Below are positions 57,680 to 64,000 of a stretch of 64,000 bases of DNA, piece after piece. The notes beneath the pieces are model-generated. The model saw nothing but the letters and a program-made list of their open reading frames with translations. It was not told where the DNA came from and made no database searches. Origin of the DNA: Arthrobacter sp. Leaf337 (GTDB taxonomy: Bacteria; Actinomycetota; Actinomycetes; Actinomycetales; Micrococcaceae); contig NZ_LMPC01000012.1 of the NCBI RefSeq assembly GCF_001423745.1, positions 617,107-681,106 of the forward strand. Direction: 5' to 3'. Both the position numbers and the translations under genes were made by a program. Numbering within the stretch: the stretch's first letter is position 1; each line of letters opens with the position of its first letter.

Positions 57680-58786
57680 ATGGCTACCAACTGGGACCGC
57701 CTGGACGCAGGCCTGCGCGAGTCCGTGCAGGAAAACGTGGAGCTCTATGCACGGGTGCGCCCTGCCCTGAAGCGGGTCACGCGGGAAGTCCTGCTGACGC
57801 TCCGGAGCATGCTCAAGGACACCGAGGTAACGCCGCTGTTCGTCACCGGCCGCACCAAGACAGTGGAGTCCTTCAAGGAGAAGATTTCCCGCACGGAGGA
57901 GCCGCTGGAACCCGGCGGTGCGCCACTGCTGAAGTTCCCTGATCCGTTCCGCACGCTCAATGACATGGTGGGCGTCCGCGTCATCACCAAACTGCCTGCA
58001 GAGAATGCGGTGGTGGCCAACCTGATCAAGCGCCAGCGCCAGCTCTTTGACTGCCGCGGCGACCGCGAAAAGGACATCGGCTCCATCGAATCCGGCACCT
58101 ACGGCTACTCCAGCCGCCACCTGATCCTGCGGACCATCCAGAACGAGGCGGTCAAGGAGTACCAGCAGGTATTCAACCCGGACATCCAGCCCAACGGCAG
58201 CTACTTCTTTGAATGCCAGATCCGCACTGTTTTTGCGCACGCCTGGAGCGAGATCGAGCATGACATCCGCTTCAAGGCCGAGGATCCCCGGGCCTGGACC
58301 CCGCATTTCGATCGTCAGTTCACCGCCACCGCGGCCATGCTGGAAACAGTGGAAGGCGCCTTCGCGGACCTGCACGAACGGTACGAAGAAGTCCGCAGCT
58401 ACTGGGACACCGACGGTGAAGGCGCCGCCCAGCTCACTCCGAACCGGATCCGCGACGTCTGGCGGACGCTGCTTCCGCACGTTGACCGTAAAGTGGATGA
58501 TGACTGGGGCTGGGCAGCCGAACTCATGGCGGCGCACGGCCTCAACCAGACCATGCAGCTGGCAGAGCTGCTCAGCGCGAACCGGATCACCGAGGTCCGC
58601 AAGGCCTTGGACCACAGATACTCCCCCGGCCCGGACCGGCTGCTGGATGACCTGCTGCTGTGGCAGTACGGCACCAAACACATTGACCTCACCGCGGAGG
58701 CGCCCGACGTCGTTCCGCACCCCCGGCGCGACAGCCTCCTGCGGAGGCTGAAGCAGATCGAGCGCTATCGCCAGACCAAGCCCTAG
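57680..58786 (+). CDS. RelA/SpoT-domain (p)ppGpp synthetase-like protein
   Basis: 368 residues. The synthetase domain shows TGRTKTVESFKEK near 56-68, LNDMVGVRVI near 93-102, GYSSRHLIL at 142-150 and ECQIRTVFAHAWSEIEHD at 178-195, all hallmarks of the RelA/SpoT catalytic fold. There is no HD hydrolase, TGS or ACT domain, so it is of the small alarmone synthetase kind, with an added 170-residue C-terminus of unknown role. A TAAGCT hexamer 6 bases before the ATG suggests a leaderless mRNA. Followed 6 bases later by SulP. Confidence 0.82.
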   Translation: MATNWDRLDAGLRESVQENVELYARVRPALKRVTREVLLTLRSMLKDTEVTPLFVTGRTKTVESFKEKISRTEEPLEPGGAPLLKFPDPFRTLNDMVGVRVITKLPAENAVVANLIKRQRQLFDCRGDREKDIGSIESGTYGYSSRHLILRTIQNEAVKEYQQVFNPDIQPNGSYFFECQIRTVFAHAWSEIEHDIRFKAEDPRAWTPHFDRQFTATAAMLETVEGAFADLHERYEEVRSYWDTDGEGAAQLTPNRIRDVWRTLLPHVDRKVDDDWGWAAELMAAHGLNQTMQLAELLSANRITEVRKALDHRYSPGPDRLLDDLLLWQYGTKHIDLTAEAPDVVPHPRRDSLLRRLKQIERYRQTKP

Positions 58787-58792
58787 GAACAC

Positions 58793-60295
58793 ATGAAGCC
58801 CGAACAACTCCAGTCCGTCCGGGCCACGCTCCGATCCCCGCGCCGCCTCAAGACCGAAGCCCTCGCCGGACTGGTGGTGGCCCTGGCCCTCATCCCCGAG
58901 GCCATTGCCTTCTCCGTCATCGCCGGTGTGGATCCCCGGATCGGGCTGTTCGCGTCCTTCACCATGGCCGTCACCATCGCTTTCGTGGGCGGCAGGCCCG
59001 CCATGATCTCCGCAGCTACCGGCGCGGTTGCGCTGGTGATCGCCCCGCTGATGCGGAGCCACGGCCTGGACTACCTGATCGCCGGGGTGATCCTGGCGGG
59101 CGTCTTCCAGATCCTCCTGGCGCTCCTGGGCGTCACCAAGCTCATGCGCTTCATTCCGCGTTCCGTGATGGTGGGGTTCGTGAACGCACTGGCCATCCTT
59201 GTGTTCATGGCACAGCTGCCCGAGCTGATCAACGTTCCGTGGCTGGTCTATCCGCTGGTGGCCGTCGGACTGGTGATTGTCGTCGCGCTCCCGCGGCTGA
59301 CCACGGCCGTGCCCTCCCCGCTCGTGGCCATCGTGGCCCTCACGCTGTTTGCCGTGCTGGCCAACATCGACGTCCCGGCCGTCCGGGACAAGGGCCAGCT
59401 TCCCGAAAGCCTGCCCGCCCTCTTCATTCCCAATGTGCCGCTGACGCTGGAAACCTTCCAGATCCTTGCGCCCTTCGCGCTGTCCATGGCACTGGTGGGC
59501 CTGCTGGAATCGCTGATGACGGCCAAGCTTGTTGACGACATCACCGACACCCGTTCCAACAAGACCCGCGAGTCCTGGGGCCAGGGCGTGGCAAACATCG
59601 TCACCGGTTTCCTGGGCGGCATGGGCGGCTGCGCCGTGATCGGCCAGACCATGATCAACGTCAAGGGCTCCGGCGCCCGGAGCCGGGTGTCTACGTTCCT
59701 GGCCGGCGTGTTCCTGCTGGTCCTGGTGGTGACGCTGGGCGGCATCGTGGGCCTGATCCCCATGGCCGCTCTGGTGGCCGTGATGATCTTCGTCTCCGCC
59801 ATCACGTTCGAATGGCACTCCATTGCCCCGAAGACGCTCAAGCGGATGCCCAAGTCCGAAACAGCAGTCATGCTCATCACCGTGGGCACCGTCGTGGCCA
59901 CTCACAACCTGGCCATCGGGGTGGGAGTCGGTGTACTGGCGGCCATGGCCATGTTCGCCAGGCGCGTGGCCCACTTCGCCACCGTGGAGCGGACGGAGGT
60001 CGAGCTCAACGGTGACACCGTTGCCACGTACACGGTGGACGGGGAGCTCTTCTTCGCCTCCTCCAACGATCTCTACACGCAGTTCGAATATGCCCGCGAT
60101 GCCGCCCCCACGGTGGACCGCGTCATCATCGATTTCCATGCCTCCCACCTGTGGGATGCCTCCACCATCGCCGTGCTGGACGCCGTCACCGAGAAGTACC
60201 GCCGGCACGGCAGGGAAGTGGAGCTGATCGGCCTCAACTCCGCCAGCACCCAGATGCGCGAACGGCTCGCGGGGAAGCTGAACGCCGCGGACTAG
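58793..60295 (+). CDS. SulP-family anion transporter with STAS domain
   Basis: 500 residues, about 10-12 membrane segments. The N-terminal ALIPEAIAFSVIAGVDPRIG near 36-55 is the SulP signature. The C-terminal cytoplasmic STAS domain starts near 410 (VDGELFFASSNDLY, VDRVIIDFHASHLWDAS). Carries sulfate, bicarbonate or another anion; specificity cannot be read from sequence. It begins 6 bases after the alarmone synthetase-like gene, so the two are likely co-transcribed. Confidence 0.9.
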   Translation: MKPEQLQSVRATLRSPRRLKTEALAGLVVALALIPEAIAFSVIAGVDPRIGLFASFTMAVTIAFVGGRPAMISAATGAVALVIAPLMRSHGLDYLIAGVILAGVFQILLALLGVTKLMRFIPRSVMVGFVNALAILVFMAQLPELINVPWLVYPLVAVGLVIVVALPRLTTAVPSPLVAIVALTLFAVLANIDVPAVRDKGQLPESLPALFIPNVPLTLETFQILAPFALSMALVGLLESLMTAKLVDDITDTRSNKTRESWGQGVANIVTGFLGGMGGCAVIGQTMINVKGSGARSRVSTFLAGVFLLVLVVTLGGIVGLIPMAALVAVMIFVSAITFEWHSIAPKTLKRMPKSETAVMLITVGTVVATHNLAIGVGVGVLAAMAMFARRVAHFATVERTEVELNGDTVATYTVDGELFFASSNDLYTQFEYARDAAPTVDRVIIDFHASHLWDASTIAVLDAVTEKYRRHGREVELIGLNSASTQMRERLAGKLNAAD

Positions 60296-60369
60296 CCGCG
60301 TTTCGGCGGGCATGCCGCCCAACGTGGCCCACCCTCCGTCCTGCCGACACAAATCGTTGTCTAATTCAT

Positions 60370-60386
60370 ATGACAAGAATTGTCAT
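60370..60386. promoter_or_regulatory. Palindrome upstream of a YegP-like gene
   Basis: ATGACAA-GAA-TTGTCAT, a perfect 7-base dyad with a 3-base centre, 65 bases before the YegP-like start. It lies between candidate -35 TTCATA (60365-60370) and -10 TACAGT (60388-60393), spaced 17 bases. Likely operator; regulator unknown. Confidence 0.5.
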
Positions 60387-60450
60387 CTACAGTTGGAGGG
60401 GAGCAGCCTGCGGCTACCGTGCAGGCGCACCACCTTGGGGGAGGTCCAGC

Positions 60451-60645
60451 ATGGCAGGAAAATTCGAACTCGTCGCCGCGGAACAGGGCGGCGTCCGCAT
60501 CCGGCTCGTCAACGGGGCAGGCAACATCCTGGCAGTCTCGGGAATCTACCGGGACAGCGCGGCGGCCGCTTCCGGTGTCACTGAGATCCGCGAGCACGCA
60601 GCCACGGCGCATATCGCCGATTACAGCACCCCGCCGTCGCAGTAG
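60451..60645 (+). CDS. YegP-like DUF1508 protein
   Basis: 64 residues from ATG 60451 with GGGGGAGG upstream. One DUF1508 unit: GKFELVAAEQGGVRIRLVNGAG near 3-24 is its beta-hairpin core, somewhat diverged, and SGVTEIREHA follows. DUF1508 proteins are small beta-rich proteins of unknown function. A second copy is at 63171-63491. Confidence 0.75.
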   Translation: MAGKFELVAAEQGGVRIRLVNGAGNILAVSGIYRDSAAAASGVTEIREHAATAHIADYSTPPSQ

Positions 60646-60712
60646 CAGCCGCAACAGACCGCCCGGCGCGTGGCCGGTCAGCCCGAACGAGCCCAGAATC
60701 CGACACAAATGT

Positions 60713-60722
60713 CAGACGTCTG
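60713..60722. promoter_or_regulatory. Palindrome upstream of the BASS transporter
   Basis: CAGACGTCTG, a perfect 10-base palindrome 45 bases before the start of the BASS gene, flanked by TGT and TTC. It could be the operator of the convergently encoded TetR protein or of another regulator. Confidence 0.4.
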
Positions 60723-60767
60723 TTCATGAAGTGGCTGGAATAGGCGTTCGGATGTGAGCATTATTGG

Positions 60768-61826
60768 ATGCTTGAGGCAACAAAAACCCACGAAAACACC
60801 ACCGCCGGCAGCGAAGCCGACGCCGCCCGGCTGAATCCGGCGCTGGCCGCCGAGGCGAAAATCGCCCGTATCGCCGTCACGGTCTTCCCGCTGCTGGTAG
60901 TCGCCGCAGGCATTGCCGGATTCCTGGTGCCCGGCGCCTTCAAGCCCATGGGCCCCAGCGTCCCGTACCTGCTGGGCATCATTATGTTCTGCATGGGCCT
61001 GACGCTCACCCCGCCCGACTTTGCCTCGGTGGTCAAGCGCCCCTGGGCCGTAGTGCTGGGCATCGTGGCCCACTACGTGATCATGCCGGGTGCCGGCTGG
61101 CTGATTGCCGTGGCCCTCAACCTGCCACCCGAACTGGCCGTGGGCCTCATCCTGGTGGGCTGCGCACCGTCCGGAACGGCCTCCAACGTGATGGCCTTCC
61201 TGGCCAAGGGCGATGTGGCACTGTCCGTGGCCGTCGCGTCCGTCTCCACACTGATCGCTCCGATCGTCACTCCCCTGCTGGTCCTGTTCCTGGCGGGGTC
61301 CTTCCTGCAGATCGACGCCGGCGCCATGGTCCTGGACATCGTCAAGACCGTCCTCCTGCCCGTCATTGCCGGACTCCTGGCCCGGCTGTTCCTCAAGAAG
61401 CTCGTCGCGAAGGTGCTGCCGGCACTCCCGTGGGCGTCCGCCGTCGTGATTTCACTGATTGTGGCGATTGTGGTGGCCGGCAGCGCCAGCAAGATCGTTG
61501 CCGCAGGCGGCATCGTGTTCCTTGCCGTTGTGCTGCACAACGGTTTCGGCCTGGGACTCGGATACCTCGCCGGCAAGCTGGGCCGCTTGGACGACAAGGC
61601 CCGCCGCGCGCTGGCTTTTGAAGTGGGGATGCAGAACTCCGGACTGGCCGCCACGCTGGCAACGGCACACTTCAGCCCGCTGGCCGCGCTGCCGTCCGCG
61701 GTGTTCTCGCTCTGGCACAACATCTCGGGCGCGATCGTGGCCGCCTGGCTGGCCCGCCGGCCGCTGCGCGACGATACTGCCGTTCCGCCGGCAGCACTCC
61801 CCGCCACGGCCGCCCAGGACGCCTAA
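60768..61826 (+). CDS. Bile acid:sodium symporter (BASS) family transporter
   Basis: 352 residues with about nine or ten hydrophobic segments. The N-terminal 30 residues are hydrophilic. GIIMFCMGLTLTPPDFA near 65-81 and VGCAPSGTASNVMAFLAKGD near 124-143 are typical of the BASS fold with its crossover helices and sodium sites. Bacterial members move pantoate, bile-acid-like or keto-acid anions; the substrate is not clear. ATG 60768 has no strong Shine-Dalgarno. Confidence 0.88.
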   Translation: MLEATKTHENTTAGSEADAARLNPALAAEAKIARIAVTVFPLLVVAAGIAGFLVPGAFKPMGPSVPYLLGIIMFCMGLTLTPPDFASVVKRPWAVVLGIVAHYVIMPGAGWLIAVALNLPPELAVGLILVGCAPSGTASNVMAFLAKGDVALSVAVASVSTLIAPIVTPLLVLFLAGSFLQIDAGAMVLDIVKTVLLPVIAGLLARLFLKKLVAKVLPALPWASAVVISLIVAIVVAGSASKIVAAGGIVFLAVVLHNGFGLGLGYLAGKLGRLDDKARRALAFEVGMQNSGLAATLATAHFSPLAALPSAVFSLWHNISGAIVAAWLARRPLRDDTAVPPAALPATAAQDA

Positions 61827-61829
61827 GCG

Positions 61830-62444
61830 TCAATTGCGGTGGTGTTCGATCAGCCAGCCGGCCATCTGCTGGGCCCGCTTCGACGCCAGGAAGTCCCCCT
61901 CGGTCGCTGAAATGATGGAGCCCTTCATCAGGATGTGCCAGGACCGCGCAAATTCCTCGGTCCGGCTCAGCCCGGCTTCCTCGGCCAGGGCCTCGATGTG
62001 GCCGCGGATCCGGCTGAGGTAGCCGATGCTCGCTTTTCCCAGCGGATGCTCGGGTCCCATCTCCAGCAGGACGTTGATGAACGTGCACGCCTCGAAGTCG
62101 TCGCGGTGGAACCAGTCGCCGAAGACATCGAAAACAGCGAGCAGCCGCTCCTCGGGGGTGCTGCCGCGGCGCCGGGCTTCGGAGACGATGAGGTCCACGG
62201 TCCACACCTGGTCACGGAGCGCCAGGAACGCCAGGACCAGGGCGTCTTTTGACGGGAAATGCCGGTAGAACGTGGCCTTGGCAACGCCGGAACGGCTGAT
62301 GAGCTCATTGGTCCCCACATCGCGGATCCCGCGGCGGGAGAACAGCTCATAAGCGGTGGCAAGAATGCGGTCCACTGGGTCATCGCGGCCCGCCAGTGCC
62401 CGGGCGGGCAACAACGAGGAACGGTTGGCGTCTTCGGCAGTCAT
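61830..62444 (-). CDS. TetR-family transcriptional regulator
   Basis: 204 residues from ATG 62444; the frame is open further but overlaps the PAS-ANTAR gene. The N-terminal HTH runs from about residue 26 to 75 and contains TNELISRSGVAKATFYRHF, the recognition helix region. The C-terminal ligand domain has no clear subfamily. Its stop is three bases from the stop of the BASS transporter on the opposite strand. It probably represses a neighbour, but no ligand can be inferred. Confidence 0.87.
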   Translation of the reverse strand: MTAEDANRSSLLPARALAGRDDPVDRILATAYELFSRRGIRDVGTNELISRSGVAKATFYRHFPSKDALVLAFLALRDQVWTVDLIVSEARRRGSTPEERLLAVFDVFGDWFHRDDFEACTFINVLLEMGPEHPLGKASIGYLSRIRGHIEALAEEAGLSRTEEFARSWHILMKGSIISATEGDFLASKRAQQMAGWLIEHHRN

Positions 62445-62457
62445 CTTAGAAGGAATT

Positions 62458-63165
62458 TTACATGGAGCGCTGCTGGCGCCTCCCATGATGTCCGCGGATG
62501 CCAAGCGTTTCCGGCCGGCGGCGGAAAGGTCCGCGGTGAAGGGCCTGGATGAAACTGTCCAGGAGTGCGGGGTCCTTGGCGTTGTTGGCCAGGTCCACAA
62601 GGTCAGCTGCAGTCCTCGCGAGCTTGATATTGCTGTGCTGGCTGTGGCTGACGAGCAGGTTGAAGGCATCCTCCGCGCTGAGGTGCAGGGCACCCATCAG
62701 GATCCCCTTGGCCTGCTCGATGGTGCTGCGGCTCGCATTGGCCGCCGAGACGGCGGCCCGGGCGAACTGTTCCGTCTCACGCCGCAGCGTCAGGGTGAGG
62801 TCGACGACGAACCCGGCAATGTGGCTCAGCCTGGCGTCCTGGTCGAGGAAGCCCTCCCCTGTTGTCAGGATCCTGTGCTCCCGCAGGCGGGCGTCGATCA
62901 GCCGGTCGAAACTGAAGAATTTGCCGCCCGCGTTGCGGGCCTGCGTGAAGATCTCCCGGCTGCGGTTACGGTCGTCCGGGTGCTTGTGCGAGTGGAAAAG
63001 TTCCAGAGTGGGCACAATCTCACCGCGGCCGTAGCCGTGGATGAGGTATAGCTCCTCGGACCAGTCGAGCCTGCCGGTTGCCGCGTCATACCTGAACGTC
63101 CCGGCGATGCAATCCGCCGCCGCCAAGGCGTCGGAGTGCACCTGCGGGACTTTCCGTGCGGCCAT
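62458..63165 (-). CDS. PAS-ANTAR protein (RNA-binding antiterminator type)
   Basis: 235 residues from ATG 63165, 5 bases after the YegP-like gene. A PAS-like domain spans about 20-125 (TFRYDAATGRLDWSEELYLIHGYG). The ANTAR domain at about 145-205 has STIEQAKGILMGALHLSAEDAF and its helices, which bind dyad hairpins to prevent termination. Targets are not visible here. The last 25 residues are Arg/His-rich. Leads into the TetR gene after 13 bases. Confidence 0.85.
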   Translation of the reverse strand: MAARKVPQVHSDALAAADCIAGTFRYDAATGRLDWSEELYLIHGYGRGEIVPTLELFHSHKHPDDRNRSREIFTQARNAGGKFFSFDRLIDARLREHRILTTGEGFLDQDARLSHIAGFVVDLTLTLRRETEQFARAAVSAANASRSTIEQAKGILMGALHLSAEDAFNLLVSHSQHSNIKLARTAADLVDLANNAKDPALLDSFIQALHRGPFRRRPETLGIRGHHGRRQQRSM

Positions 63166-63170
63166 GGAAC

Positions 63171-63491
63171 TTACCACGCAGGAAAATCTGCGACGACGGC
63201 CCCCGGCTTGAGGGATTGCTGCCACCGGGCCAGAATCTGCCGTCTCCGGCTCGCTGCCCGGCTCCTAAAGGCAAGAGCTGCGGACGGTCCGCGGGAATGC
63301 TGGGGTTTCGGGGCCGGGACTTCGGTGACAAAGCCCATTCCTGCGTACTCGCGAACAGCCGCGATTCCGGCCACGGCGGCCCGCTTGTCCGGGAAGGGCT
63401 TCGAGAGCGCCATGACTGTTCCATCAGGAGCTGTCAGCCGAAATCTAAAGGAAGCATCCGCATCGGAAAATAATTCAAACATGCCTGCCAT
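63171..63491 (-). CDS. YegP-like DUF1508 protein with basic C-terminus
   Basis: 106 residues. The N-terminal 50 residues are a DUF1508 unit (GMFELFSDADASFRFRLTAP, KRAAVAGIAAVREYA), related to the gene at 60451-60645 but only distantly. The remaining 55 residues are rich in Arg, Ala and Pro and have no counterpart there. AGGAGGG precedes ATG 63491. First gene of a leftward set with the PAS-ANTAR and TetR genes. Confidence 0.7.
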   Translation of the reverse strand: MAGMFELFSDADASFRFRLTAPDGTVMALSKPFPDKRAAVAGIAAVREYAGMGFVTEVPAPKPQHSRGPSAALAFRSRAASRRRQILARWQQSLKPGAVVADFPAW

Positions 63492-63821
63492 TGAGCCCTC
63501 CTGGAAACTCGGGATCGGGCCACTCCCGATGACGCCGTTGTCAGCGGAAGCGGCCTGAATCCATCCATGTGTAACCGACCGCGGTGACGGCCGGGCGAAT
63601 TGATGAATTCATGAAAGTCTGAACTACTCAAGCCGTCCGCGCAAGGGCTGTCCGCGGACTAAATCCACCGATCATCCCTTTGCGGCCGGGGCTACGATAT
63701 AGCTGCGACGGGGACCGATTCGCACCGTCGGGAGACAGACCTTTCTGTCTGCCGTAGGCTGTATTCGTTGAACAGGCGTTATGGTTACCGCCGAAATGCG
63801 GACGTTAGGAAGGGAGGCCCG
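63492..63821. other. Non-coding gap before the ArsR gene
   Basis: 330 bases between two divergent genes. It holds three small palindromes: ATGAATTCAT (63603-63612), GTCCGCGGAC (63650-63659, itself the right part of a longer dyad from 63635) and AGACAGA/TCTGTCT (63733-63750). A GATATA hexamer near 63698 could serve the ArsR gene. No coding frame with a ribosome binding site was seen. Confidence 0.5.
63733..63750. promoter_or_regulatory. Inverted repeat upstream of the ArsR gene
   Basis: AGACAGA (63733-63739) and TCTGTCT (63744-63750) with a 4-base loop, 71 bases before the ArsR start. ArsR proteins often repress their own promoter through such dyads, so it is a candidate autoregulatory site. 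Confidence 0.4.
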
Positions 63822-64000
63822 ATGAAGGACGAATTGCCTGCAGGCGTGGTCCTGAGTGAGGTAAAGGCCGAACTCTTCAAATCTCTGGGCCACCCTTCGC
63901 GGATCCGGGTCCTGGAAATGCTTGCCGACGGCCCCGTTGCCGTCAGCCGGCTGCGAGACGACACAGGCCTCGAACCCTCGAACCTCTCGCAGCACCTCGG
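63822..64000 (+). CDS. ArsR-family HTH regulator, 3' truncated
   Basis: 59 codons visible before the window ends; ATG 63822 is preceded by GGAAGGGAGG. LFKSLGHPSRIRVLEMLADG near 18-37 and the helix with LEPSNLSQHL near 50-59 are the ArsR winged helix-turn-helix. The metal- or redox-sensing cysteines, if any, cannot be judged because the C-terminus is missing. It likely senses a metal or oxidant. Confidence 0.85.
   Translation, partial: MKDELPAGVVLSEVKAELFKSLGHPSRIRVLEMLADGPVAVSRLRDDTGLEPSNLSQHL

Noticed and set aside
57593..60376. A 927-codon open frame on the minus strand across the alarmone synthetase and SulP genes
   Set aside because: It lies antisense to two well-supported genes, is rich in His, Gln, Gly and Arg, and matches no family. 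High-GC codon bias creates such frames.

Overview
The window is high-GC DNA from an actinobacterium, most likely a member of the Micrococcaceae close to Arthrobacter or Pseudarthrobacter. This rests on the gene order tilS-hpt-ftsH-folE-folP-folB-folK-DUF3180-PH-PH-DUF2520-panC, an actinobacterial type of zinc metalloprotease, STAS-like DUF7793 proteins, frequent GTG/TTG starts and overlapping stop/start junctions. The assignment is by recognition of families, not by a database search. No rRNA, tRNA, CRISPR array, insertion sequence or prophage was seen. The first gene (alpha/beta hydrolase) and the last (ArsR regulator) are cut by the window edges.

Layout. 1-2.2 kb: hydrolase fragment and a DHA2-type exporter facing each other across a strong hairpin. 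2.3-14.5 kb: one long leftward cluster for tRNA-Ile lysidine modification, purine salvage, FtsH, folate synthesis, two PH-domain membrane proteins and pantothenate synthesis. 14.7-24.7 kb: a small secreted peptide, a PBP4-type carboxypeptidase, inorganic pyrophosphatase, a type-B esterase, DUF429, phosphoketolase, a SatD-like HTH protein, a HAD phosphatase and an AbiEi/DUF559-like protein. 24.7-34 kb: serS, a diacylglycerol kinase-like protein, pheA, rhodanese, peptidase E plus amidase, a POT peptide transporter and a NERD protein. 34-44.8 kb: pgm, a 2H phosphoesterase, a RutE-like nitroreductase divergent from a uracil permease, a stress-type SDR, DUF6328 and DUF6766 membrane proteins, glycerate kinase, a hydrolase and a methyltransferase.

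44.8-50.3 kb is a compact signalling region. It holds two paralogous STAS-like proteins, a receiver-GAF-histidine kinase, a 51-residue secreted peptide gene, a divergent TPR protein and a GGDEF-EAL protein with all key motifs. The secreted peptide beside a TPR protein resembles the layout of RRNPP peptide-pheromone systems and is the best candidate here for an undescribed system; this is inference. 50.3-64 kb: GDPD, HAD, PEBP and PfkB genes; a persulfide dioxygenase-rhodanese fusion whose predicted promoter contains a perfect CsoR/CstR-like palindrome; NhaA with a calcium-loop-like tail; a lipoprotein hydrolase; a small-alarmone-synthetase-like protein; SulP; two YegP-like proteins; a BASS transporter; TetR, PAS-ANTAR and ArsR regulators.

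How the genes fit together: the left third is housekeeping cofactor, tRNA and proteolysis work; the middle is peptide and amide turnover and central carbon; the right third is signalling, stress and sulfur handling. Starts were moved downstream of the longest reading frame wherever a ribosome binding site or family length demanded it.
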